Below, piece after piece: positions 25,294-35,590 of a DNA stretch of 64,000 nt; positions within the stretch are counted from its first letter, which is position 1; the number at the start of each line of letters is the position of its first letter. Position numbers and translations under genes: made by a program. Below the pieces are notes generated by a model that was not told where the DNA came from, searched no databases, and saw only the letters and a list, made by a program, of their open reading frames with translations. The stretch is from Tetracentron sinense (taxonomy: Eukaryota; Streptophyta; Magnoliopsida; Trochodendrales; Trochodendraceae), in assembly GCA_015143295.1 (NCBI GenBank), contig CM026554.1, positions 49,970,627 through 50,034,626 of the forward strand. Reading direction: 5' to 3'.

Positions 25294-25560
25294 GCACGTG
25301 TTGGTTAAAGAGTCTGTGCCTGGTGTGATACTCAAGCATCTAACATAGAAAATCCATTGCCCCCAAAAAAATGTCTTGGGAAGTGATAGTTTGGGAATTT
25401 TGTATACAAAGAAAGATATTTTTTAACATTAAATTTTTTTCATAAATATTCCTTCCCAAGGCATTTTTTGGTTTGCTCCTTTGACTGCTCAACTGCTGTT
25501 CATAGTTAATCACTTATGCAATCAACCGGAGCTCTTGTTCATAGTTAATCTCTTATTTAT

Positions 25561-26943
25561 TTATTTATTTTTATTTTTTTTTGTAGAACAACCTTTTTAA
25601 TGTACTCTACCTATTTTAGGTTACGAGGAGTGCTGCCAAGTAGATTTTAAAATTTTCTAAACTCTCACTTTGTGTGCAACACACATGGCTGCTAACCATT
25701 TCACAATGGAAAAAAGGTGCTACCCATGTCACAAGGGAAAAAAAATCAGGGGAAGAAGTGTTGACCACACTCAAAAAGCCCTCTTTTACTCTTGTTAAGA
25801 AATTCACTCATAAGGTTAAAACTCTTTTACTTTAATTTTTTTAAAAATGAAGGTTAGATTTATAAATCTTAGGAATGAATGAATCTTAACCACAATTAAT
25901 ATGAGTTAAAATGGACACATGGGTCCTGTAGAGCATGGGCTAGACAATTTTGGTCTGGTGAGCGCCAAACCAAATTCCATTCCATTTTAATCTCAACGGA
26001 TTGCTGAGATAACAAGAAAAAGTAGCTACGAATCGCATTCACAACTAGAGCTTGAAAATTTGCTTTTGAGGCTAGCATTTCTCTTCAGGGTTTATATAGA
26101 TAAGGGAAAACTACCTAAATGACCCTAAGGTCTATCCCCAATACATAAATGAGCTTTGACAATTTAACGTAACTCTTATAACCCCCACATGTGAAAACAG
26201 TTACATGTGTGAGAATTCTATTATCTTTGTCTGGAACCACAATGATGATCAGTGTCTCCCTCTCATAGAGGCATATATGTCTCTCTCTCTCCCTCTACTA
26301 TCTTCCGAAGTTCTCTCATCTTATTCCCTTACAGGGATCCTTTTTTTAACGTGCACCATATGTGTCCATTTAAAGGGCTTCTGTATCCCATTTCATGTAT
26401 GGTGATTCTCGGTAGTAAAAGTTTAATTTGGGGGTGATTTTTTTGGAGTAATGGGAGATTGGTGGGGAAGCAAGGGAGATGCAATGCACCATATGTGTCC
26501 AATCTACTCGTTGCAGTAGTTGTCCAACACGTTTAAAAGTAGCTTTTGACTACACCATCCTCACCCCAAAACTAATAATAGAACCCAGATTAAAAGGATA
26601 GACAACAATCAAATGGTAATATGATTTCAAGGAAATATTTCAACTTGACTCACCATAATTACTTTGCTTTCAACGGAAACAAAGAATCCCTTCGCTCAAT
26701 CGGCCTAGGAATGAAAAGAGTTCCAGCCGTCACATGAATCTCACCGACATCTCATTACACTGATCGATCGGCCCCTAAAGGGGTCTTATTCGTAAAAGAT
26801 TTCGATTCTTGCCTTTCCATATGTTGTTTACCCCGATTAATCCCTATCTCACCTCCCCTGCCTTGTACAAGACTGTGTGGTGGGTTCGTTCTTGATCATG
26901 ATTTTGGTTGGGGACATTTGGTTTTTAATTCAATGGTTAGGGG
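25561..26943. other. Upstream region of inhibitor copy 3, left of the hAT insertion
   Basis: Parallel to about 9,761-11,255. No gene. The minus-strand frame at 25,896-26,078 is the block B counterpart of the weak RNase H-like frame at 10,101-10,283. The sequence resumes after the hAT element at 31,133. Confidence 0.5.
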
Positions 26944-26951
26944 CATATGAG

Positions 26952-29900
26952 CAGGGGCGGAGCCAGGTGGGGGCACGTGCCCCCACTCCACTTTTGCAAA
27001 AAATAAAATAAAACTCTAGTTTTAGTTTAAATTAAAGGGCTGATAGCCCATGACAGCAGGGGTGAAGCTTGGCCGAGCACCTATGGAATTTTTTTTTGTT
27101 AACTCAATACAAGTTGTAAGTTGAAGGGAAAAACCAAAAACGAAAAAGAAAGAAAGATTTGGGGGTTAGGGCATGAGACTGAAGTCTCAGCCAAACCCCT
27201 CTTCAATCTTCCTCAACCTCTAATCCACACCTCCGGCTCCGGCCACCTCACGACCAACTTCGAATACTCAGGTTGGTCTCTCTCTCTCGAGTCTCCACCC
27301 TCTTTCTCTCTCTCTCTCTCTCTCTCCAACTCTCTCTCTCTATATTGGAGTTGGACTGTTGCAGTGTTGCCGTTTGGAGTCTTGGACTCTTGATAATCTT
27401 TGGTAGGAATTTGCTAGCCCTAGTTGCAAGTCTTCCACATATGCAACTTGGTGGCCACAGGCCCACAAATGTCAAACTTTTTCTGTTTTCTAATTTTTTT
27501 ATGAGTTAAGATATGACTAATCTTGCGTCTGTGGAACTTTTGGAGCAAATGCGATTGGGAATAGCACTCCTCTCTTTGGTAATTTGTATAAATTATAATG
27601 AAAAACTGACAGTATTGCATTAATGGTGTATTTGGATTTTGGAGAATTGGGGCAGAAAACTTGACAGATTTTTCTTGGGATTTTGGAATCAATTTTTTTT
27701 TTGTGGGATTGCAGGCTTGCAGCTGAGGCCTGAGATTGTAGTTTGTATTTTGTAGATAAAGATTCAGGATTCTCCTATTGGGTTGAGAGTTACCGTTGCC
27801 GATTTGAGACTTGAGACTCAGTTCTTCTCCAGTGTGCTATTTTGCTTCTCTGATCTAATCTTGAGGTGAGAGAGTTAATTTTTTTTGTCTTTTATCTTGC
27901 AACCTTTTGGATTATTTCATGTAATCAATATTCATGTCAGTATAATTTTAGGCTTATTTGGCCATTTGGGTGAATAATCATTAATGGTAAATAATGATAA
28001 TTGTCTAATTGATTTGATTATTTGAATCTGTTTTTTTTTTTTTTTTTAAATATGTTGGGTGTTTTTATAGTTTTGTAAAGCTGATAACTTAACTGATTAG
28101 TAAATCATGAAAGATAATTGATTTGATTTGATTATTTGTATCATTGTATGCTTATTTTTTAAAAAAAAATGTTTTGAGTGTTTTTGTAGCCATGACTTGG
28201 TTGATCTGCATAATTAGTTTCTATAATTCTATTTGTGATTATTTCTATCAAAACTTATTGTCATTTATATTTTCATGTAATTGTGTTGCATTTTTCTTAC
28301 CAATACTTCATGTTCAATTATTCGTATCATATGTATATTCACGTTAAGTGACTTAGTGAGTAATAATAATTATATTCTTTACACACAACTATTGTAGGAA
28401 ATAAGAATTAGAAAATATGTAACTATATACAATGATGAATTTATATGATGGACAAAATGTGTAATTTGGTGGTGCACCCCTATATAATGGATGACATGCT
28501 CTAGATTATATATAAATATTACTAAAATTGATTTAATTTTTATTGAATCAATTTAATTTTTGTACCAATTATGGACAAGTTTTTCAAAAGAAAATCAATG
28601 ACCGACCTATCGTCGCCTATCATTAAAAAAGATTGTCGTGATCAAGTGTAACCTACCTCTTTGTCAAGTCATCTAGAGGTTAACTTGACAAATCTTTCTG
28701 CAGATCCCGGGTTACGAATTCAAATTTCAAATGACCATCCTAATGAACAGGATGAAATCCGAAGAGCATATTTGTAAAGGGGTCCTTGCTAGCCTCGTAA
28801 TCACAATTTTCCTAGAACAAAATTTGGAAAAAAGTTACGACGGTTTAATCCTACATGGTTTAATGAATATGGTAGCTGGTTGGAGTACAGTATAATAAAA
28901 GATGTTGCGTTTTGTCTATGCGGTTATCTTTTTAGGCTTGATAATTATAGAGAGCAAGCGGGTTCCAATTCTTTTGTAATTGAGGGATTTACTAATTGGA
29001 AAAAGAAGGAAATATTTGAAATTCATGTTGGAGGTCCCAGTAGTGTTCACAACCAAGCTTATAGAGCTTGTAAAGATTTATTAAATCAAAAGCAGCACAT
29101 CTAGACAGTTTTTTTGAAACAATCAGACCAAGTGCGAAGGAAATACCCAGTCCGTTTGAATGCATCAATTGATTGCATTCGGTTCATTTTACAACGAGGA
29201 TTGACTTTTCGTGGACATGATGAATCTGAGGACTCGAAGGACAAAGGAAACTTTCTTGAACTGTTGCAATTTCTTGCCAATCACAATGAAAGTATTAAAA
29301 ACGTCGAGTTGCAACATGCTCCTGAAAATCTCAAATTGATTGCGCCCGATATTCAGAAAGACATTGTGAATGTGGCTGCCACTGAAACCACTAATGTTAT
29401 CATCAATGAGGTTGGAGATTCCCTATTTTCTATTTTGATTAATGAATCTCATGATATATCTATCAAGGAACAAATGGTTGTTGTTTTATGTTATGTGAAC
29501 TAGCGGGGATCTGTGACCGAACTTTTTTTATGCATCGTACATGTTACTGAAACTACAGCTGTATCACTCAAAGCGGCGGTCGATGAAACATTCTCCAAGC
29601 ATGAATTGAGTATAACGAGATTACGTGAGCAAGGTTATGATGGGGCTAGTAATATGCAAGGTGAATTCAACAACCTTAAAACGTTCATCATGAAAGAAAA
29701 TGAATATGCGTTTTATGTTCATTGTTTCGCACATCAACTTCAAGTGGCACTTATTGCTGTTGCAAAGAAACAAAATCGAGTTAGTTTGTTCTTCACCTTG
29801 GTTTTCAATGTGGTGAATGTTGTTGGAACCTCATGCAAATGCCGTGACATTCTTCGAGAGAAACAAGTTGATAAAGTTATTGAAGCGCTTAGTAGTGGTG

Positions 29901-31124
29901 AGCTATCAAGTGGGCAGAGCTTAAATCAGGAGACTAGCCTAAAAGGGGCTGGCGATACCCGTTGGGGCTTGCACTATGATACATTGATAAGCTTGAATGT
30001 CATGTTTTCTGCTATGATTGACATACTTGAGATTGTTGATAAAGATGGTTCAAGAGGCGAACAAAGAATTGAAGTGAATGCCTTATTAGATTGGACACAA
30101 TCTTTTGAGTTTGCATTTTTCCTACATTTGATGAAAAATATTTTGAGAATTACAAATGAATTATCAAAGGCATTGCAGCGAAAAGAACAAGATATTGTGA
30201 ATGTCATGGCCCTGGTATGAGTATCCAAGCAAAGACTGCAAATGATGATAGATAATGAGTAAGGTTCTCTCCTCACTGAAGTTTCTTTATTTTGTGTCAA
30301 ACAGAATATCGTCATTCCTAACATGGATGATAAGTTTGTAGCCCCTGGGTGATTATGACGCAATGCTGAAGATATTACAAACTTGCATCGTTACCGTGCT
30401 GAATTTTTTTATACTATAATTGATATGCAACTTCAAGAACTCAATGATCGTTTTAATGAGGCGAACATTGAATTACTTCTTTGCATGGCATGCTTGGATC
30501 CAAATGATTCATTTTACGCATTCGACAAGCAAAAATTGATTCCTCTTGCTGAATTTTATCTAGTCAAATTTTCAGCAATAGATCTCATAGCACTGGACAA
30601 TTAGCTTAAGACTTACATTATGGATATGCGCTCTAACAGTGAATTTTCAGATTTGAAATGAATTAGCGACTTTGCTGAGAAGATAGTCAAAATGAGAAAA
30701 AACATATTATATCCACTAATTTACTTGTTGGTGACACTCGTGCTAATCCTACCAGTGGCCACTGCCACAATTGAGAGAGCATTTTCTGCTATGAAAATTA
30801 TAAAGAACCGTCTACGCAATCGAATGGGAGATGAATGGATGACTGATTGTTTGGTTGTATATATCGAGAAAGACATATTTGATTGCATCGAGAATGAGGC
30901 GATCATTCAACAGTTCCAAAATATGAAAACCCGTCGAGGACAATTGTAAAAATATTTTTTTTTGTATTAAGAAAAAATTTTTGGGTGTAAACAATGTAAT
31001 TAATGTATTTATGTTACTTTTCTGTTATTTGCATTTAGTAAAAAGTGTGGTAAATTAGTTATTGGCAATATTGATCGAGCATCGTGTGCCCCCACTACAA
31101 GAAAATTCTGGCTCCCCACCCCTC
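26952..31124 (+). mobile_element. hAT DNA transposon, nearly full length
   Basis: 4,173 bases flanked by a perfect 8-base duplication CATATGAG (26,944-26,951 and 31,125-31,132), the hAT target size. Block A at 11,248 shows the unoccupied site GGGGCATATGAGTCCAAAT. Terminal inverted repeats are imperfect: CAGGGGCGGAGCCAG on the left, GAGGGGTGGGGAGCCAG inverted on the right. A GGGGGCACGTGCCCCC palindrome lies just inside the left end. A long AT- and CT-rich leader (27-28.5 kb) precedes the transposase reading frame at 28,571-30,949. It inserted only in block B, so after the duplication. Confidence 0.93.
28571..30949 (+). pseudogene. hAT transposase (TTF-type/ZMYM1-like), broken by stops only
   Basis: One uninterrupted frame of 793 codons starting MDKFFKRKSM runs to a terminal stop after KTRRGQL. 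Order of parts: basic N-terminus; TTF-type zinc-finger region with FTNWKKKEIFEIHVGG (about 29.0 kb); DUF4371-like and RNase H-fold catalytic region with GYDGASNMQGEFN and HCFAHQLQVAL (29.6-29.75 kb) and DTRWG (29.95 kb); C-terminal hAT dimerisation motif ATIERAFSAMKIIKNRLRNR (30.75-30.82 kb). By eye there are about eleven in-frame stops (near 28.65, two near 28.78, 29.10, 29.50, 30.22, 30.26, two near 30.35, 30.60 and 30.66 kb) and no net frameshift. It therefore encodes no functional transposase. Decay by base substitution alone fits a fairly young, methylated copy. Confidence 0.92.
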
Positions 31125-31345
31125 CATATGAGTCCAAATAAAAAATAATTCAACACGCGGTTGTTTTCAAATGTGGGGGTTATAAAAGTTAAGTTAAATT
31201 GCAAAAGGTTATTCATGTGGTCTTGATAGACATTAGGGTCATTTAGGTAATTTTCTTTATAGATAAGATATTTGGCCCGTTGGACCACCACAAAAAAAAA
31301 AACGAAGGAAAACAATTGGTCTACCCATTTTGCCCATTGGAGGTC

Positions 31346-31352
31346 TATAAAA
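31346..31352 (+). promoter_or_regulatory. TATA box of inhibitor gene 3
   Basis: TATAAAA in the context GGAGGTCTATAAAACGATCG, 98 bases before the ATG at 31,450, as in copy 1 apart from a longer GA-repeat in the leader (31,415-31,441). The hAT element ends only about 220 bases upstream, so distal promoter sequences present in copy 1 are displaced by 4.2 kb here. Confidence 0.7.
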
Positions 31353-31449
31353 CGATCGCCTTCGCCAGATGAGTCTTCACAAGGTCCACCGTAAAAGGAG
31401 AGTAACACTACTAAAGAGAGAGAGAGAGAGAGAGAGAGAGTAGGGAAGA

Positions 31450-31891
31450 ATGGCTGTGAAAGTGGCGATGATGAGTGTGACAATGTTGCTTTTGGTAGCT
31501 GTGGTTGCAAGAGTCGATGCTCGCTTCGACTTTTCTCCCATTCTCAACTCCATGCTTCAACAAACTGATAATTCTGGTATCAATCTCTACCACCTCTAGA
31601 GAGAGAAATTTTCAACCAAACATGAATATTAATATTGTTATTTAATATATATTTCTCTCATGTTTTGTTTTTGCAGTGAAGAAGGATGTTGATTGTTGTG
31701 AAATTTGCATCTGTGCCATATCAGAACCTCCTCAATGCCGATGTACGGATACTAGGTCATATTGCTTTACATCCTGCAAAAACTGCTTGTGCACCAAATC
31801 AATTCCTCCTCAATGCTTTTGCGCCGACATCGCCGAGACCTGCCCTATTAAATCTTGCTCGGAGAAAGACGAGGGTCATAAAATAATCTAG
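31450..31891 (+). CDS. Bowman-Birk serine protease inhibitor, copy 3 (intact)
   Basis: Exons 31,450-31,576 and 31,677-31,891 with a 100-base phase-1 GT-AG intron give 113 residues. By eye it differs from copy 1 only at residue 7 (Met for Ile, inside the signal peptide), so the mature inhibitor is predicted to be identical: 14 cysteines, loop 1 CAISEPPQC with P1 Ile57, loop 2 CTKSIPPQC with P1 Lys83. Expected role: secreted or vacuolar defence or storage inhibitor that binds two serine proteases at once. The core promoter is conserved. AATAAA signals are at 32,059 and 32,079. Near identity with copy 1 reflects a recent block duplication or gene conversion. Confidence 0.93.
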
Positions 31892-32107
31892 TAGGCCTCA
31901 GTAGCAGCAGTACCATGTGTGCTTTAAGTCTCTAAATAATCACACACATGTTCGTTTCTCTGTAATGGGATATTAGCAACTATCTTAAGCTGTGGTTCCT
32001 CTGTACCTACTAGGTTTTTTTCTCAAGTACTGTGTTGCTCTAGCTGTCGCTGAAGCTAAATAAATAAGACTCTGTTGGAATAAATCTATATTATGGGTTC
32101 AAAGCAT

Positions 32108-32323
32108 GACAAAAGATTACCTCTGGTGGCTGCCCGAGCTAAGCGCTCGGCATCTACAAAGCATAGGACACGTGGCCATTTTAAAGGGAAAAGCTGTGTG
32201 GCAAAAATCAAAATGATGAGGACAGGTGAAATGACTTCTGTCTACTAACATCTGCCACATGCCCAATGTTTTGTGGATGCCCGAGCGCTTACCTCGGGCA
32301 GCCACCAAAGGTAATCTTTTGCC
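32108..32323. mobile_element. Mutator-like MITE in the copy 3 3' flank
   Basis: 216 bases flanked by a perfect 9-base duplication TCAAAGCAT (32,099-32,107 and 32,324-32,332), the Mutator target size. Inverted ends of about 50 bases begin GACAAAAGATTACCTCTGG on the left and GGCAAAAGATTACCTTTGG on the right (inverted). Copies 1, 2 and 4 show the unoccupied site, so it arrived after the block duplication. It contains no gene. Confidence 0.9.
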
Positions 32324-32332
32324 TCAAAGCAT

Positions 32333-34400
32333 CTACCTAGGTGTCAACTCCAGATTTTGGTTCACAAAACCTTATGGTAATCGTTTGGATCTTTTCAAAA
32401 CTCACAAAATTGCAAACCAAAGTCAGGCGCATTGAAACACATTATTTGTAGCCTTAATGAGCGATCTAATTATACTGCTTAATTAAACTCGAGTCCTTGC
32501 TTAATTAAGCAGTTTAATGATACTTATGTACTAAGCTACTTCTAATCAACACGTGTACAAAAACTATACAGTTGTATTGCTTTTTCAAGTTTGAATCTTT
32601 TGTAGAGACGTGTACGAAGATTTTTCTATGAAGCCAAATCCTCTACGGTAACCGGATTAGCTAAATCCGGTTTTCACCCTTTGAGGTTAACACGTATTCC
32701 TTTTGACAGCCCTCAATTTACCCATCCATTCCTGGTTTTTTTAAAAAAATATTATTTTTTTTTTGAAAATATTTTAATAATAAAAAAACCTGAAAACAGT
32801 TTTTTAATTTTATAAAAAGAACTAATATTTTTAAAAAAAACTAAGAATGACTAGTTAACGTACCTCGGATATTTGTAAGCATCCCAATTTTGTGTCCCTT
32901 TAGCATCTTTTTATACCTCTAAAACCCCTTTTTTCACGTTCTTCGATTCAGAAAAACGCCTCTTAGGTAAAAAATGATCAAAATATCCCTAGGGTGAAAA
33001 ATGACCCAGATATCTTTGGAAAAGTGCTAAAAAGTTGTCATTTTGTCCAAAATGATTTTACAAATTTTTTGATGAATTTTGACTATTTTTAGGATTAAAT
33101 TGGACTTAAAACGATAAAAATTGATCAAAATACTTCTGGAGTGTAAAATGATCAAAATACCTTAAAAAGTGCTGAAAAATTCATGTTTTATCTAAAATAT
33201 TTTTCTGGATTTTATCAGTTCAATTTTAACTATTTGCGAGCTACAAACTGGCTAAAATGGCTTTTCGACGAATCGGAGCGCGACATGTGACAAATAAAAA
33301 AATAAAAAAATGATTTTTTTGGTCCCTTAAATAGGGGCATTGCTTCAAACAGTGCCCCCTTTGGAGCTTGTTCTCTTTTGGGGTGTCGGCAAGCTTATTT
33401 TACGTAACTGGGCTAGGGGCGCTACTTCAAATAGATGTGGATACTTGTTGCTATCTCTTTAGATAAATAATTCTAACTCAAGGAGTTATGAACCAGTTAC
33501 GTACAATTTTAATTTTTTTGTCAGTATTAGAAATTAGGGCCACCACGTACCATTTTAATTTATGCGAGAGTATTAGAAATTAGGACCACCACGTACCATT
33601 TTAATTTATGCAAGAGTATTAGAAAGTATCTGGGATATTCATTTGCGTTTTAATTTAGGAAAATTGTTAATGTACCTGGGACATTCTTTTGCAAACCTAA
33701 GGCTGGACTTTATTGGTCCAGACCCCCCTCTTAAATACTTACCCCACTTGGTGAGTATTTAAGAAGGGGGTATAGACCAATAAAGTCCAGCTTTAGGTTT
33801 GTAAATATATTTCCGTATGCCTATCATTGGGAGCACTATCAATTATTTATTGAGATTAACTATGAACAAGGGTTCCGGTTGAATAGTTAACTAGAACAAC
33901 TCAAAAAAGGCAACCGATTTTCTCTGGCAAATGCTTGAGTATCGTACCCGGGCATAATCTCATCGAAAGGTACATTATTAAAGAGGTAATAGCATGCATC
34001 TCACACATTTTGTTGGGTTGTACTTGCACACCTTCCTAACTTGTCATGTGTTCTCTTTAACATCTATTAAGGAGGATTACATGAGGATTACATGTTTGTT
34101 TCTCGGTTTTCCATTTCCCTATTCAAAATGAACAATTGTCTTTTCCACAGAGTGCTGTGAGGAGTGGCATCTCGTCCTACCTTTTTGCAAGTGTTATTTT
34201 TAAGAATCAGATCGTTTTGCCAGCATCACCGTTTCTACTTCTCAAGTCAACCACATATCTTTATACACGAAGCCACATATAGCTCGACACCATGCCTAAT
34301 GGTTTGAAATAGAAAAAGATACAATCATCTTTTAAAAACACATTTAAGGATAAAATTCGTAAAAGGAATAAGTGTTGTGAAGACGAGCAAACCTTCGTTG
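32333..34400. other. Inhibitor copy 3 3' flank and shared spacer
   Basis: Parallel to 12,215-14,340 but lacking the stretch from about 12,755 to 13,165. Both edges of the missing part carry TAGTT, so a microhomology deletion is likely. Holds the ACCACCACGTACCATTTTAA repeats and part of a fold-back arm (33,840-34,040). No gene. Confidence 0.6.
33694..33800. repeat. Near-perfect 107-base palindrome
   Basis: AAACCTAAGGCTGGACTTTA on the left is the inverse of TAAAGTCCAGCTTTAGGTTT on the right. The inner arms (GGGGGTCTGGACC type, CTTAAATACTTACC) also pair, leaving almost no loop. The related copy at 16,273 is less perfect. It is a compact MITE or foldback element, or a hairpin-forming site. Confidence 0.7.
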
Positions 34401-34654
34401 TTATGACAACGGATGTGAGATCCGTATTCAAATTGAGTACGAGCCCGTGCTCTTCAGGACAACAGATTCGTTATCCTGAAGACGAATGTAATAGCCGTAT
34501 TCTTTGGTAACAGTTATTCTATCCGTATTCACATACACAACGAACCTGTGCTTAAGTCAATAACGACACCGACTCGCAGAACAAAATAATCAGGAGACGA
34601 TCATTTTACTCTGTTGTTAGATGAAAAACACTGTTTTAGCATTTAATGCAATTA

Positions 34655-35076
34655 ATGATGAGTGTGACAATGTTGCTTTTGGTAGCTGTGGTCGCAAGAG
34701 TCGATGCTAGCTTCTACTTTTCTCCCATTCTCAACTCCATACTTCAACAAACTGATAATTCTGGTAGCAATCTCTACCAGCTCTAGAGAGAGAAATTTTC
34801 AACAAAACATGAATATTAATATTGTTATTTCTATATATTTCTCTCATGTTTTGTTTTTGCAGTGAAAAGGATGTTGATTGTTGTGAACTTTGCATCTGTG
34901 CCTTATCATATCCTCCTGCATGCCGATGTACGGATAATAGGCCATATTGCTTTACATCCTGCAAAAACTGCTTGTGCACCAAATCAATTCCTCCTCAATG
35001 CGTTTGCAGCGACATCGCCGAGACCTGCCCCATTAAATATTGCTTGGAGAAAGACGAGGGTCATAAAATAATCTAG
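34655..35076 (+). pseudogene. Bowman-Birk inhibitor, copy 4 (frameshifted at the exon junction)
   Basis: Exon 1 is 34,655-34,763, starting ATG-ATG-AGT like copy 2 and lacking the first codons and promoter of copies 1 and 3. Exon 2 is 34,863-35,076. Exon 1 is open (MMSVTMLLLVAVVARVDA, then SFYFSP). Exon 2 is one base shorter than in the other copies: GTGAAAAGGATG where copy 1 has GTGAAGAAGGATG. With the conserved GT and AG sites the inhibitor frame is therefore lost after residue 36 and another open frame is entered. In its own frame exon 2 still encodes 14 cysteines with loops CALSYPPAC (P1 Leu, P1' Ser) and CTKSIPPQC. Either a recent pseudogene or a gene with altered splicing. Confidence 0.8.
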
Positions 35077-35590
35077 TAGGCCTCAGTAGCAGCAGTACCA
35101 TGTGTGCTTTAAGTCTCTAAATAATCAAACACATGTTTGTTTCTCTGTAATGGGATATTAGCAACTATCTTAAGTGTGGTTCCTTTGTACGTACTAGGTT
35201 ATTTTCTCAAGAACTGTGTTGCTTTAGCTCTCGCTGAAGCTTAATAAATAAGACTCTGTTGGAATAAATCTATATTATGGGTTGAAGGCATCTACCTGGG
35301 TGTCAACTCCAGATTTTGGTTCACAAAACCTTATGGTAATCGTTTGGATCTTTTCAAAACTCACAAAATTGCAAACCAAAGTCTGGCGCATTGAAACACA
35401 TTATTTGTAGTCTTAATGAGCGATCTAATTATACTACTTAATTAAACTTGAGAGTCCTTGCTTAATTAAGCAATGATACTTATGTGCTAAGCCACTTCTA
35501 ATCAACACGTGCACAAAAACCTAATGCAGTTGTATTGCTTTTTTAAGTTTGAATCTTTTGTAGACTCCTACGAGAAGATTTTTCTATAGA

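Larger units (their letters stand above)
20620..25560. repeat. Long fold-back element, interrupted (block B)
   Basis: Block B counterpart of the fold-back at 2,440-9,760. The left arm starts near the GATTAACTATGAACAAGAGC motif at 20,632, and the right-arm remainder after the LTR element reaches about 25,560, where GAGCTCTTGTTCATAGTTAA appears in inverted order. Confidence 0.55.
20405..35590. repeat. Block B of the large segmental duplication
   Basis: Second copy of the 2,224-15,570 segment. It carries two insertions that block A lacks, each with a perfect target duplication: hAT at 26,952-31,124 and a Mutator-like short element at 32,108-32,323. It lacks about 400 bases of inhibitor 3' flank that block A has at 12,755-13,165. 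The retained inhibitor exons are nearly identical to those of block A. Confidence 0.85.

Noticed and set aside
29974-30363. Minus-strand frame of 129 residues
   Set aside because: Antisense of the hAT transposase frame, which has clear family motifs on the plus strand.
31055-31510. Minus-strand frame of 151 residues rich in Ser-Leu repeats
   Set aside because: It crosses the hAT end, the inhibitor promoter and the GA-repeat leader in antisense; the Ser-Leu run is microsatellite translation.
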